Part shown: positions 1-7,872 of the stretch, one piece after another
How the letters are laid out: each line of letters begins with the position of its first letter
How positions within the stretch are numbered: the first letter of the stretch is position 1
From: an uncultured Oscillospiraceae bacterium
GTDB lineage: Bacteria; Bacillota; Clostridia; Oscillospirales; Oscillospiraceae
Reading direction: 5' to 3'
Length of the DNA: 30,255 nt
Assembly (NCBI GenBank): GCA_910588975.1
Contig: CAJUSE010000025.1
Span: 1 to 30,255, forward strand
Program-made: the position numbers and the translations under genes
Notes under the pieces: generated by a model
Databases searched by the model: none
What the model saw: only the letters and a program-made list of their open reading frames with translations
Told to the model about the DNA's origin: nothing

Positions 1-281
1 TTGACGCACATGGCCACGCAGTCGATGCCGATGGTGTCGTGCTTGTCCAGCAGCATGGCCAGCTTCAGCTTGGTGCCCACTCCGTCGGTGCCCGAGACCA
101 GCACCGGATCGGGCATCCCGCTCAGATCCAGCTGGAACAGGCCGCCGAAGCCGCCCAGTCCCCCCAGCACACCGGGGATAGTGGTGCGCTTCACATGCTC
201 CTTCATCAGCTCCACTGCCTTGTAGCCGGCAGTGATGTCTACCCCGGCGTCGGCGTAGCTCTTGGAATGGGAGTCGCTCAT
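1..281 (-). CDS. purM: Phosphoribosylformylglycinamidine cyclo-ligase (AIR synthetase), N-terminal part
   Basis: PurM makes aminoimidazole ribotide (AIR) from FGAM and ATP in cytosolic de novo purine synthesis. Only the first 93 residues are in the window; the gene runs off the left edge. The visible protein starts MSDSHSKSYADAGVDITAGY. It contains the family signatures YADAGVDI, a Gly-rich GGLGGFGGLFQLD stretch and VSGTDGVGTKLKLA, followed by DTIGIDCVAMCV. The ATG at 279-281 follows a GGTGAGGGT ribosome site. The gene lies 99 bp downstream of the purF-like gene in a minus-strand purine operon, so co-transcription is likely. The identification is secure; nothing can be said about the C-terminal half. 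Confidence 0.93.
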   Translation of the reverse strand, partial: MSDSHSKSYADAGVDITAGYKAVELMKEHVKRTTIPGVLGGLGGFGGLFQLDLSGMPDPVLVSGTDGVGTKLKLAMLLDKHDTIGIDCVAMCV

Positions 282-380
282 ACCCTCACCGTCCTAATCA
301 TAAGTAATAAAAAATGTGGTTTTATTTTGCCTTCAAACGTTCTTCGGAAGGGGGGGCATCCCGCCGTTCCGCCTGTATCC

Positions 381-1805
381 TTATTCCTTGCCTGTCCAGC
401 AGTAAGTGCAGACCTTGCTCTTGTCGATGCCGATGGCCTCCAACAGACCTTCAATGGACTGATAGCCCAGGGAGTTTACGTTCAGCTTCTCCCGCAGGGT
501 CTCCAGCAGGCACTTGCCCCGCTGGGTGTGCCGGTCGGCGTATTCCTCCAGGTGCTGCTGTCCCTCGTCTCCCTCCAGCTCCTGAATGGTCCGCCGGGCA
601 AGAAGCTCCATGATCGAGTTGCTCCGGGAGAAGCTGAGGTATTTGCAGCCGAACATGATGGGAGGGCAGGCCGAGCGGATGTGGATCTCCTTGGCGCCGC
701 ACTCCCACAGGAAGTCCACCGTGTCCTTGAACTGGGTGCCCCGGACAATGGAGTCGTCCACAAAGAGGAGCTTTTTCCCCTCAATGAGCTCGGGCACGGG
801 GATCTGCTTCATGTGGGCCACCTGCTCCCGGACGCTCTGGTCGGTGGGCATAAAGGACCGGGGCCAGGTGGGGGTGTACTTGATGAGGGGCCGGGCGAAG
901 GGTTTGCCGCTCCGGTTGGCGTAGCCGATGGCGTGGGGAACCCCTGTGTCGGGGACACCGGCCACAAAGTCCACGTCGGGCAAAATGCCAAGTTCCTCTT
1001 CGTCCCGGGCCATGATGCCACCGTTCCGGGTGCGCATGACCTCCACATTGACCCCCTCGTAGTTGGAGTTGGGGTAGCCGTAGTAGGTCCACAAAAAGGC
1101 GCAGATACGCATCTCCTCCCCGGCAGGGGAGAGGGTCTCATACCCCTCGGCGGTGACTCGCACGATCTCGGCGGGGCCGAGCTCGTAGGCATCGGCATAA
1201 CCCAGCTTATGGTAGGCGAAGGACTCAAAGGAGACGGCGTAGCCCTCCTCGTCCTTGCCGATGAGCACGGGCAGCCGGCCCATCCGATCCCGGGCGGCGA
1301 TGATCTCCCCCTCCTGGGTGAGGATGAGCAGGGTCATAGACCCCTCCACCACCTCCTGGACATGATGGATGCCCTCCACCAGGGAGTCCTTTTGGTTGAT
1401 GAGGCCGGCTACCAGCTCGGTGGAGTTGATCCCGCCCACGCTCATGCCCATGAACTGGACGCCGCCATCGGCGTAGTATTGCTCCACCAGGGCGTCTTTG
1501 TTGCTGATGAAGCCCACCGTCGCAATGGCGAACACACCCAGGTGGGACTGGACCAGAAGGGGCTGGGGGTCAAAGTCGCTGATGCAGCCGATCCCCGCCC
1601 GGCCCTTGAAGTCGGGGAGGTCCCCCTCAAACTTGGTGCGGAAGGGGGAGTTTTCAATGTTGTGGATCTGCCGGTGGAAGCCGGTCTCGGGGTTATAGAT
1701 GGCCATGCCACCCCGGCGTGTGCCCAGGTGGGAGTGGTAGTCCACCCCGAAGAACAGGTCCAATGCTATGTCACGCTTTGAGACAGCGCCAAAGAAACCG
1801 CCCAT
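381..1805 (-). CDS. purF: PurF-like amidophosphoribosyltransferase lacking the catalytic cysteine
   Basis: Canonical PurF transfers glutamine-derived ammonia to PRPP, giving phosphoribosylamine. This 474-residue protein has both domains: an N-terminal class-II glutaminase fold (about 1-235) and a C-terminal phosphoribosyltransferase domain with an intact PRPP loop LLFVDDSIVRGTQ. Normal PurF exposes a Cys straight after the initiator Met, but here the start reads MGGFFGAVSKRD, with Gly in that place. The usual HNGNL oxyanion segment is also degenerate (ATVGFISN). The TAA stop of purC lies immediately before this ATG in the same frame, so no longer start can supply a Cys. Related Cys-less PurF-like proteins are, to my knowledge, present in Clostridia and Bacteroidetes. 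It may use free ammonia, pair with another glutaminase, or have another role. It is followed by purM and preceded by two purC-type genes. Confidence 0.85.
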   Translation of the reverse strand: MGGFFGAVSKRDIALDLFFGVDYHSHLGTRRGGMAIYNPETGFHRQIHNIENSPFRTKFEGDLPDFKGRAGIGCISDFDPQPLLVQSHLGVFAIATVGFISNKDALVEQYYADGGVQFMGMSVGGINSTELVAGLINQKDSLVEGIHHVQEVVEGSMTLLILTQEGEIIAARDRMGRLPVLIGKDEEGYAVSFESFAYHKLGYADAYELGPAEIVRVTAEGYETLSPAGEEMRICAFLWTYYGYPNSNYEGVNVEVMRTRNGGIMARDEEELGILPDVDFVAGVPDTGVPHAIGYANRSGKPFARPLIKYTPTWPRSFMPTDQSVREQVAHMKQIPVPELIEGKKLLFVDDSIVRGTQFKDTVDFLWECGAKEIHIRSACPPIMFGCKYLSFSRSNSIMELLARRTIQELEGDEGQQHLEEYADRHTQRGKCLLETLREKLNVNSLGYQSIEGLLEAIGIDKSKVCTYCWTGKE

Positions 1806-2519
1806 TTATTTTTCCTCCATCAGTCGAGTTATGACCTCGATATAGGCCTCCTCGGCCCCGCCCAGATCCCGGCGGAACCGGTCCTTATCCAAATGGTCAT
1901 GGGTCATACTGTCCCAAAGCCGGCAGGTATCGGGGCTGATCTCGTCAGCCAGCACGATCTGCCCATCGGGTGTCTTGCCAAATTCCAACTTGAAGTCCAC
2001 AAGGTCAATGCCAATGTCCTTCATATAGCCCTTGAGCAGCTCGTTGATCCTGAAGGCGTAGCTCTTGACCAGCTCCAGCTCCTCTTTGGTGCATAGCTTC
2101 AGGGCCAGGATGTGGTGATCGTTGAGCAGAGGGTCGTGGAGGTCGTCATTTTTATAAGAAAACTCAATGGTGGGCTCGTCAAAGACGATGCCCTCCTCCA
2201 CGCCGTAGCGGGAGGCGAAGTGACCGGCAGAGATGTTGCGGATGATGACCTCCAAAGGCAGGATGGTCACCTTTTTTACGGCGGTCTCCCGGTCATTGAG
2301 CTCTTTCACATAGTGGGTGGGGATGCCGGCGGCCTCCAGCCGGCGCATGAGGTTATTGGTCATCCGGTTGTTGATGGCTCCTTTGCCGGTGATGATGCCC
2401 TTCTTCAGCCCGTCCAATGCGGTGGCATCGTCCTTATAGGAGACAATGACGATGTCTGCATCATCGCTGGCAAAAACCTTCTTGGCCTTGCCCTCGTAGA
2501 TCTGCTCTCTCTTTTCCAT
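1806..2519 (-). CDS. purC: SAICAR synthetase PurC
   Basis: PurC joins CAIR and aspartate with ATP to form SAICAR. The protein has 237 residues, the usual length for short bacterial PurC. The start EQIYEGKAKKVF matches the family's YEGKAK nucleotide-binding strand. Further signatures are NNRMTNNLMRRLEAAGIPTHYV, PLEVIIRNISAGHFASRYG, DLVDFKLEFG and LADEISPDTCRLWD near the C-terminus. The stop codon abuts the ATG of the purF-like gene, so translation is probably coupled. It sits 45 bp behind a second, more divergent PurC-type gene. Of the two, this one keeps all the usual motifs and is the likely main SAICAR synthetase. Confidence 0.95.
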   Translation of the reverse strand: MEKREQIYEGKAKKVFASDDADIVIVSYKDDATALDGLKKGIITGKGAINNRMTNNLMRRLEAAGIPTHYVKELNDRETAVKKVTILPLEVIIRNISAGHFASRYGVEEGIVFDEPTIEFSYKNDDLHDPLLNDHHILALKLCTKEELELVKSYAFRINELLKGYMKDIGIDLVDFKLEFGKTPDGQIVLADEISPDTCRLWDSMTHDHLDKDRFRRDLGGAEEAYIEVITRLMEEK

Positions 2520-2564
2520 GGCAATTACCCTTCCTTTGGGTTTGGATTGAGGCGAAAGGCCCGA

Positions 2565-3245
2565 TTAGGCGAAGAACAGCTGGGACAGGGTCATGGGGTC
2601 AATGTACTTGCCGTCCTTGTAGACCCGCATATTGCCCGAGGCGATCTCGTCGATGAGCATGACCTTGCCCTGGGCGTCATAGCCGTACTCGAACTTGATG
2701 TCGTAGAGCACCAGACCCTTCTCCTTCAGATCGTCGGCCACGATCTGGGTGATCTTCTGGGTCATGTCCTTGATGTCGTCATACTGCTCGGCGGTCATCA
2801 CGCCCAGGCAGACCAGGCCGTCCTTGGTGACCAGGGGGTCGCCCAGCTCGTCATTTTTGAAGGTGGTCTCCACATAGGCGGGCAGGTCGGCGCCCTCCTC
2901 CACATAGTCCTTATAGCGGCGCAGGAAGGAGCCCACAGCCTTGTGGCGGCAAATGACCTCCAGGCCCTTGCCGAACACCTTGGCGGGCAGGACCTCCATG
3001 GTGGTGTCATCCAGGTTGGCATTGACAAAGTGGGTGCGGATGCCGGCGGCATTGATCTTCTCGAAGAAGTAGATGGACATGCGCAGGTTCACATCGCCCA
3101 CACCCTCGATGGTCAAGCCCACACTGTTCTCGCCGGGATCGAAAACCCCGTCCTTACCGGTGCAGTCGTCCTTGAACTTGAGCAGGTAGTTGCCATTGTC
3201 CAGAGCATAAACGTTCTTGGTCTTACCGGTGTACACGAGCTGCAT
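2565..3245 (-). CDS. Divergent second PurC-family protein (SAICAR synthetase-like)
   Basis: This 226-residue protein belongs to the SAICAR synthetase fold. It starts MQLVYTGKTKNVYAL, a variant of YEGKAKxVY. It contains VICRHKAVGSFLRRY (the family's R-x-x-x-GS-xx-RY segment), DIKFEYG and a C-terminal IDEIASGNMRVYKDG. The last replaces the usual DE-x-x-PDxxRxW motif, so part of the substrate site differs from the PurC next door. The start at 3243-3245 is chosen because GGAGG lies 8 nt upstream; an in-frame ATG five codons earlier has no such site. It lies between purE and the canonical purC in the same operon, which supports a purine role. It could be a second SAICAR synthetase with altered properties or a related ligase. 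Confidence 0.82.
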   Translation of the reverse strand: MQLVYTGKTKNVYALDNGNYLLKFKDDCTGKDGVFDPGENSVGLTIEGVGDVNLRMSIYFFEKINAAGIRTHFVNANLDDTTMEVLPAKVFGKGLEVICRHKAVGSFLRRYKDYVEEGADLPAYVETTFKNDELGDPLVTKDGLVCLGVMTAEQYDDIKDMTQKITQIVADDLKEKGLVLYDIKFEYGYDAQGKVMLIDEIASGNMRVYKDGKYIDPMTLSQLFFA

Positions 3246-3294
3246 GATACATTCCTCCATTTTATAAATGTTGCTTGGGTGGGTAGGGACAAGC

Positions 3295-3789
3295 TTACAC
3301 ACTGTATTTGGCCTGGATCTCGGCGTCCTTGGCCAGTACGGCCTGGGTCTCCTTCTCCCGGGTCGCCTGAAGTTTTTGGGCCAGCTGAGCGTCGCCCAGG
3401 GCCAGGATCTCCACGGCCAGGATGGCGGCGTTTTTGGCACCGTCAATGGCCACGGTGGCCACCGGGATGCCCGAGGGCATCATCACGGTGGACAGCAGGG
3501 CATCCATGCCGTCCAGATTGGTGGACTTGCAGGGGATACCGATGACGGGCAGGGTGGTGTTGGCCGCCAGGGCGCCGGCCAGATGGGCGGCCATGCCGGC
3601 GGCGGCTATGAGAACAGAAAATCCGCTCTCCCGTGCCGAGGCGGCAAACTCCCTTGCCTCATTCGGACACCGGTGAGCGGACAACACCCGCACTTCAGTT
3701 GTGACTCCATACTCCCGCAACACATTGATGGCCTTCTCCACAACGGGAAGGTCACTGGCGCTGCCCATTACAATACCGACTTTACCCAT
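3295..3789 (-). CDS. purE: N5-CAIR mutase PurE (class I)
   Basis: PurE carries carboxyl group transfer to C4 of the AIR imidazole, giving CAIR, the substrate of PurC. The protein has 164 residues, typical of the small catalytic PurE. The nucleotide/phosphate loop GSASDLP (residues 9-15), the catalytic-site SAHR (37-40) and AAAGMAAHLAG are intact. ATG at 3787-3789 follows GGAGG by 7 nt; a longer reading frame upstream crosses the riboswitch terminator and is rejected. It is the first gene of the operon. A ZTP riboswitch and terminator lie directly in front, so transcription should rise when Z nucleotides (AICAR derivatives) accumulate. Confidence 0.96.
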   Translation of the reverse strand: MGKVGIVMGSASDLPVVEKAINVLREYGVTTEVRVLSAHRCPNEAREFAASARESGFSVLIAAAGMAAHLAGALAANTTLPVIGIPCKSTNLDGMDALLSTVMMPSGIPVATVAIDGAKNAAILAVEILALGDAQLAQKLQATREKETQAVLAKDAEIQAKYSV

Positions 3790-3826
3790 GGGACTGCCTC
3801 CTTCAAAAAATGAAATAGGGACTGGG

Positions 3827-3880
3827 AAAAACAAAAACTGGGCGCTCCAACTCCCGGGATAGGGTAGTCGGAATGCCCAG
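3827..3880 (-). terminator. Riboswitch-controlled intrinsic terminator before purE
   Basis: On the minus strand CTGGGC (3880-3875) pairs with GCCCAG (3843-3838). The stem continues through ATTCCGACT with AGTTGGAGC, giving about 15 pairs with one mismatch and a small loop. It is followed by TTTTTGTTTTT (3837-3827). The 5' arm uses the conserved CTGGGC of the ZTP aptamer, so aptamer and terminator exclude each other, as expected for an ON switch. Confidence 0.85.
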
Positions 3881-3961
3881 ACGGTCGACACCTGAGAAAA
3901 GCTCAGCTCTGTATGCTCCTTGCTCCCCTGTGGTCCACCACATTCCGTCAGTTACAAAGAG
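3874..3961 (-). promoter_or_regulatory. ZTP (pfl) riboswitch aptamer upstream of purE
   Basis: The minus strand shows the ZTP-aptamer landmarks in order. They are GTAACTGACGG (3955-3945), a hairpin GTGG-tgga-CCAC (3941-3930 region), GGGGAGC (3928-3922), and after a variable linker CCGTCTGGGCA (3884-3874), whose CCGTC pairs with GACGG in the pseudoknot. Helix P1 is formed by CTCTTT (3961-3956) and AAGGAG (3921-3916). ZTP riboswitches sense Z nucleotides, which signal 10-formyl-THF shortage, and commonly precede purine and folate genes. I recognised this by pattern; no covariance model was run. Confidence 0.88.
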
Positions 3962-3976
3962 GTTTCCTATGAAAAA

Positions 3977-3985
3977 AGTATACCA
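3977..3985 (-). promoter_or_regulatory. Extended -10 promoter of the purine operon
   Basis: Minus strand reads TGGTATACT: a TGn extension plus TATACT (3982-3977). No good -35 is seen at the right distance (only TTTCCT). It would start RNA near 3970, just before riboswitch helix P1. Confidence 0.6.
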
Positions 3986-4084
3986 TACACGAAAGAAATA
4001 GGAAAGAGCGCAAAATGGAGAAATAAAGGGGAAAGGGGGGAAGTGATTTCATCATTATCCACAATCCCCCTGAAAAAGGGATAC

Positions 4085-4453
4085 TCACTTGCGCTGGGCA
4101 AAGGTATAGGCCGTTTCGATCCAGCCCTTCAGCTCCTCGTCCAGCTGCTCTGGGCCGGAGAGGATAAAATGGGTGGTCCACCGGCCCGGGTAGGGCTCTG
4201 TGGCCACGGCCACCCGGGGGGAGTCAAGGCGGCTGGGCAGGCCCAGAGAAAAGATCAGGAAGGTCTCGGGGCAGCCCTTCATCCGGCGCAGGGAGACAAA
4301 GGCAAAGCCGTAGCGGGCTTTGAAGGTGATCTGGCTCTTCTGGACCTTTACGCTCACATCAGGGAAGCGCTGGCAGATGAATTGGGCCAGAGCGTCATAG
4401 AGGGGGATGATCCCCGGCATATCATTAAAAAAGAACAGCTCGTCCCCGGTCAT
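4085..4453 (-). CDS. DUF5655-like small protein
   Basis: A soluble 122-residue protein that resembles DUF5655 proteins, a family without a settled function. It starts MTGDELFFFNDMPGIIPLYD. The middle reads VSVKVQKSQITFKARYGFAFVSL, a segment typical of the family, followed by a conserved-looking stretch with PETFLIFSLGLPSRLDSPR. ATG at 4451-4453 follows GGAGGGAGCACT; the longer frame starting at 4480 has no ribosome site. It stands alone on the minus strand, about 100 bp upstream of the purine promoter and divergent from the cyclase gene. The family call is moderate, and no molecular role is proposed. Confidence 0.65.
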   Translation of the reverse strand: MTGDELFFFNDMPGIIPLYDALAQFICQRFPDVSVKVQKSQITFKARYGFAFVSLRRMKGCPETFLIFSLGLPSRLDSPRVAVATEPYPGRWTTHFILSGPEQLDEELKGWIETAYTFAQRK

Positions 4454-4550
4454 AGTGCTCCCTCCTATCAGGATCGGCAAAGAGATGGCCCATACCTTAT
4501 AGTGTAAGGGAAGGGGGTGGGGATGTCAACGGGAAAAGACCGAAAAGAGG

Positions 4551-4579
4551 TTGACGTTTGTCAAAAGCTATTTTATACT
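4551..4579 (+). promoter_or_regulatory. Sigma-70/A promoter of the diguanylate cyclase gene
   Basis: TTGACG (4551-4556), a 17-bp spacer and TATACT (4574-4579): near-consensus housekeeping promoter, 37 bp before the ATG. Confidence 0.8.
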
Positions 4580-4615
4580 GGGCACAGAGATAAGCCCAGA
4601 GGGGGGAGAGCATAT

Positions 4616-6001
4616 ATGGACAGAGAGAATGAGCAGCAGGGAAAAAAGCAGGTGCGTGGTATCCGGATCAAGGCGTTCAACTTCTGGATCATTATGGTGG
4701 CCTGCCTGCTCTATGGCGCCCTGATTTTCGAGACCCTTTCAGTGGCCGGACAATATGAGGAGCTGCAAAGCGTGTCCCAGCGGCATATTGCCTGCGAGCG
4801 GGCCGCCTCCATGGTGCGGGAGGGGTCAAATTACCTTACCGAGCAGGTGCGGCTGTATACCGCCACCGGGGAGCGGCAGTACATGGATCTCTACTTTGAG
4901 GAGGCCAATGTGACCCGCCGCCGGGACATTGCACTGGCCGAGCTGTCCACATACAAGGTGAGCGACTACCTCACCGAGGAGCTTGCAAATGCCCATCAGG
5001 CCTCCAACGACCTGATGGAGCGGGAGATCTACGCCATGAAGCTGGTCAGTGTTGCCACCGCCGCAGAGGATGGCACCCTCCATGACCAGGTCCGGGCCGT
5101 TCAGCTCACTGAGGAGGATGGGCGGCTCACTCCGCAGGAACTGCTGCAGAAGGGCCAAGATCTGGTCTTTGGCGATGAGTATCAGCAGTTAAAGCAGGGC
5201 ATCATGGGTCAGATCGGGGAGTTTTCCGCCGATGTACTGGACCGGGCCCAGCTGCTGCGCACAAATACCGCCCAGGAGCTGGAGCATCTTCTGAAGCTCC
5301 AGCGCATCCTGATCAGCGCCCTGTTTGTCCTTACCGTGCTCACCTTCATCTTTATTACTGTCCTCATCGTCAAGCCCTTGAGCGTTTATGCAAAGTGCAT
5401 CAAGGACGACAAGCTCTTTGAGATCGTGGGGGCCTACGAGTTTAAGTATCTGGCCGTCACATACAACGACATCTATGAGATCAATGCCGCCAACGAGGCC
5501 ATGCTCCAGCAGCAGGCCGAGACCGACCCCCTCACCGGCCTGATCAACCGCAGAGCCTTTGACCGGCATGTGGCCGTTCTCAAGACGAGCCAGAAGCCGG
5601 TGGGCCTCCTGCTGGTGGATGTGGACGAGTTCAAGACGGTGAACGACGTCTACGGCCACGCCGTGGGGGACCGGGTACTGAAAAAGGTGGCTGATCTGCT
5701 CTCCCAGAGCTTCCGCAGCAGCGATCTGCCCGCCCGCATCGGCGGGGATGAGTTCGCCGTCATCCTCATGGAGGCCACCTTCGACCAGCGGGAGGGAATT
5801 CGCCGGAAGGTGGAGGAGATGAACCAGGAGCTCCAACGCAGGGAGGGGGGGCTGCCTGCCATCTCCCTCAGTGTGGGAGGAGCCTTCTCGACCCAGGGCT
5901 ATGGAGACGAGCTGTTCCGTCAGGCAGATGAGGCGCTCTATCAAGTAAAGAAAGCGGGGCGCAAGGGCTGCGCCTTCACAGAACCTACCGGTCAGGGCTG
6001 A
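4616..6001 (+). CDS. Membrane-anchored diguanylate cyclase (GGDEF)
   Basis: Predicted to make cyclic di-GMP from two GTP at the inner membrane. The 461-residue protein has a TM helix at about 22-40 and an extracytoplasmic helical sensor region of about 190 residues. A second TM at 231-252, a short linker with an alpha-helical character, and a GGDEF domain from about 300 follow. Visible catalytic features are DPLTGLINRRAF (304 onward), DVDEFKTVND, and RIGGDEF with GGDEF at 376-380. RSSD at 367-370 stands exactly five residues before GGDEF, so the inhibitory I-site is present and product feedback is expected. There is no EAL domain. ATG at 4616 follows GGGGGGAGAG; an upstream in-frame ATG at 4517 lies before the promoter and is rejected. 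The ligand of the sensor region is unknown. Confidence 0.92.
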   Translation: MDRENEQQGKKQVRGIRIKAFNFWIIMVACLLYGALIFETLSVAGQYEELQSVSQRHIACERAASMVREGSNYLTEQVRLYTATGERQYMDLYFEEANVTRRRDIALAELSTYKVSDYLTEELANAHQASNDLMEREIYAMKLVSVATAAEDGTLHDQVRAVQLTEEDGRLTPQELLQKGQDLVFGDEYQQLKQGIMGQIGEFSADVLDRAQLLRTNTAQELEHLLKLQRILISALFVLTVLTFIFITVLIVKPLSVYAKCIKDDKLFEIVGAYEFKYLAVTYNDIYEINAANEAMLQQQAETDPLTGLINRRAFDRHVAVLKTSQKPVGLLLVDVDEFKTVNDVYGHAVGDRVLKKVADLLSQSFRSSDLPARIGGDEFAVILMEATFDQREGIRRKVEEMNQELQRREGGLPAISLSVGGAFSTQGYGDELFRQADEALYQVKKAGRKGCAFTEPTGQG

Positions 6002-6025
6002 CCTGACCACTGGGGCTGAATGAAA

Positions 6026-6059
6026 GAAAAAAGGGGCGGACACCAAAAGTGTCCGCCCC
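6026..6059. terminator. Bidirectional terminator between convergent genes
   Basis: GGGGCGGACAC (6033-6043), loop CAAAA and GTGTCCGCCCC (6049-6059). The A-rich run at 6022-6032 gives a T run on the minus strand. It serves the GNAT gene on the minus strand well and the cyclase gene on the plus strand less well. Confidence 0.85.
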
Positions 6060-6076
6060 TCCTTGACTTGGTTTGC

Positions 6077-6853
6077 TCATACCATACACATTTTTTCAAT
6101 GGTTGACGCCGGCTTCACCGTGACCTCTACCCAGGCAGGGGCAAAGCCGCTGCGAATGGCGTTTCGGGCTGACTTTACGTTGGACCAGGCACAGCAGTAA
6201 AAGGGGACCTTGTCTCGCTTCAGAATTTCCAATGCCAAAGCGGTGGTGAGGGCTGAGGCGATGCCCTGGCGGCGGTAAGCGGGCAGCACATCTACGCCGA
6301 TCTGCCACATGGTCTCGCAGTCCGCCGAGCACCCGGCCAGTCCCACCAGGGTATCTCCGTCATAGGCCCCGACGCCCAGCGTGTCCAGATGCTTGCGTGT
6401 TTCGCACAGGGCGTTGCTCCACTGAGGGAGATAGAGAGGGGCGAAGTCGGCCTGGTTCAGCACCCGCAGCTCCAGCGGGCAGGGGAGGGGGCGCAGCCGG
6501 CTCAGGTCGGGCAGCCAGTACTCGGCCATGAAGCATACCCCGGCCCCCAAGGGGGCTACGGCCTGCTGGAGCACATGAAGTTTGGGAGTTTCAAAGCAGC
6601 TTTCCACCTGTTCGCCATAACGCTGGAGATAGTCCCGGGCGATGGCTTCATAAGGTCCGCTCACCGAGGCCACGATGTTTGTGCCGTAGCTGACCAAATC
6701 GCACAAAAAGGGCAGTTCCAGGTACCGCCGGGCCTGCGGGTGGGGCTGGGAGGTGGCGATGACGTTCTCCGGGCGGAGAAAATCCTCCGGGGTGCAGCCG
6801 CAGTCTTTGGCCGATTGGGTCATGGCGGTGGATAGGATCTGTTCCTGGGTCAT
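6077..6853 (-). CDS. GNAT-family N-acetyltransferase
   Basis: A 258-residue protein with a C-terminal GNAT domain. The acetyl-CoA loop is seen in QIGVDVLPAYRRQGIASALTT, with the RRQGIA element of motif A. This is followed by ALALEILKRDKVPFYCCAWSN and NAIRSGFAPAWVE, typical of motif B and the final strand. The N-terminal ~120 residues are a helical extension without a recognised family. ATG at 6851-6853 follows AGGAGGTATTCCAT. It lies 48 bp behind yaaA on the same strand and shares its terminator, so the two may be one unit. The substrate is unknown. Confidence 0.83.
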   Translation of the reverse strand: MTQEQILSTAMTQSAKDCGCTPEDFLRPENVIATSQPHPQARRYLELPFLCDLVSYGTNIVASVSGPYEAIARDYLQRYGEQVESCFETPKLHVLQQAVAPLGAGVCFMAEYWLPDLSRLRPLPCPLELRVLNQADFAPLYLPQWSNALCETRKHLDTLGVGAYDGDTLVGLAGCSADCETMWQIGVDVLPAYRRQGIASALTTALALEILKRDKVPFYCCAWSNVKSARNAIRSGFAPAWVEVTVKPASTIEKMCMV

Positions 6854-6901
6854 ATGGAATACCTCCTGTGGGGATGGCTTGCACGGTAAGGGGAGGGGCG
6901 G

Positions 6902-7666
6902 TCACGGCTCTTTTGGCTCCGGGCCCTGACGGAGAAAGACAAGACGGTCCTCCCGGGACAGGGCGGGGGAGAAGGCGTAGCCCAGCTGGTCGAAGTCTCG
7001 GAGGTCCCGAAGGTGGGTGATGTGGTTTTCTGCCAGCCAGCGGACCATTTGGCCCCGGGCCATTTTGCACATGGTGCCCTTTTCTATGACTTTGCCGTCC
7101 CGCCATTCCCCGAACACACAGGTCAAAAATATTGTGCCGGAAGAAATGTAAGGCTCTATTGCTTTACTGTATTCTACCGACGCCAGATTTAGGATGCAAT
7201 TACTCTCCTGCTCTAATTGCCGGGTTAGGCGATCTCCCCAAAAGGCATAGAGGTCCCGGTGACCGTTCACAGCCAGCCTGGCCTGCATTTCCAGCCGGTA
7301 GGGGGTCACGCCGTCAAAGGGGCGAAGCAGGCCGTAGAAGCCGGACAGGATGCGCAGGTGCTCTCGCAAATAATCCAGATGGCTTTGTTCCATAACCCCT
7401 GGGGCCATATAGCGGTAGGCGATGCCCTCATAGCTCATAACAGCGGGGGTGAGCCGGTGGTGGAGGTCCATCCGGGCCAGCCGCTCCACATTGAGAGCGG
7501 CAATAGCATCGTTGCATTTCCACAGCTTTTGCAGTGCCTGGGGGGACATGGCCTGAAGGGCAGAAAGAAGCTGCTCTGTCTTAGGCAAGAACTGGGGCAG
7601 AGCATCCACAGGAAAGCTGTCCACATCCACATTCATTTTTTTGGCCGGAGCCAGTATGATCCGCAT
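6902..7666 (-). CDS. yaaA: Peroxide-stress protein YaaA (DUF328/UPF0246)
   Basis: YaaA proteins bind DNA and limit iron-driven damage during peroxide stress in Escherichia coli. The 254-residue length is typical. Family landmarks are the start MRIILAPAKKM, YEGIAYRYM, GFYGLLRPFDGVTPYRLEM in the middle, NLASVEYSKAI, and a basic C-terminal half. ATG at 7664-7666 follows GGAGG by 5 nt. It is probably transcribed with the GNAT gene behind it. About 200 bp with no recognised gene or clear promoter separate it from the flavodoxin-like gene upstream. Confidence 0.93.
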   Translation of the reverse strand: MRIILAPAKKMNVDVDSFPVDALPQFLPKTEQLLSALQAMSPQALQKLWKCNDAIAALNVERLARMDLHHRLTPAVMSYEGIAYRYMAPGVMEQSHLDYLREHLRILSGFYGLLRPFDGVTPYRLEMQARLAVNGHRDLYAFWGDRLTRQLEQESNCILNLASVEYSKAIEPYISSGTIFLTCVFGEWRDGKVIEKGTMCKMARGQMVRWLAENHITHLRDLRDFDQLGYAFSPALSREDRLVFLRQGPEPKEP

Positions 7667-7872
7667 GGGGACCTCCTTCCCGAACGCCCTTTTGGGCTCA
7701 TTGTTTGGTAAGTAGCGGGGAAATAGTGCGCCAAAGGCCCTTTCTTTTTTTGAAAAAAGAGTGGAAAATGCTGCAAATTTATGCTAAAAAGTGTGCCCAT
7801 AAACCGCTGAACGGCCACATTGAGCCTAAAAAGCGTTGGAGAGCCTGGGCAACTGTGGGGGCTAAGGGCAAA

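Noticed and set aside
39..1781. A 580-codon plus-strand open frame over purF
   Set aside because: It is the antisense shadow of the purF-like gene. GC-rich coding DNA leaves opposite frames open. No ribosome site, and composition is unlike a real protein.
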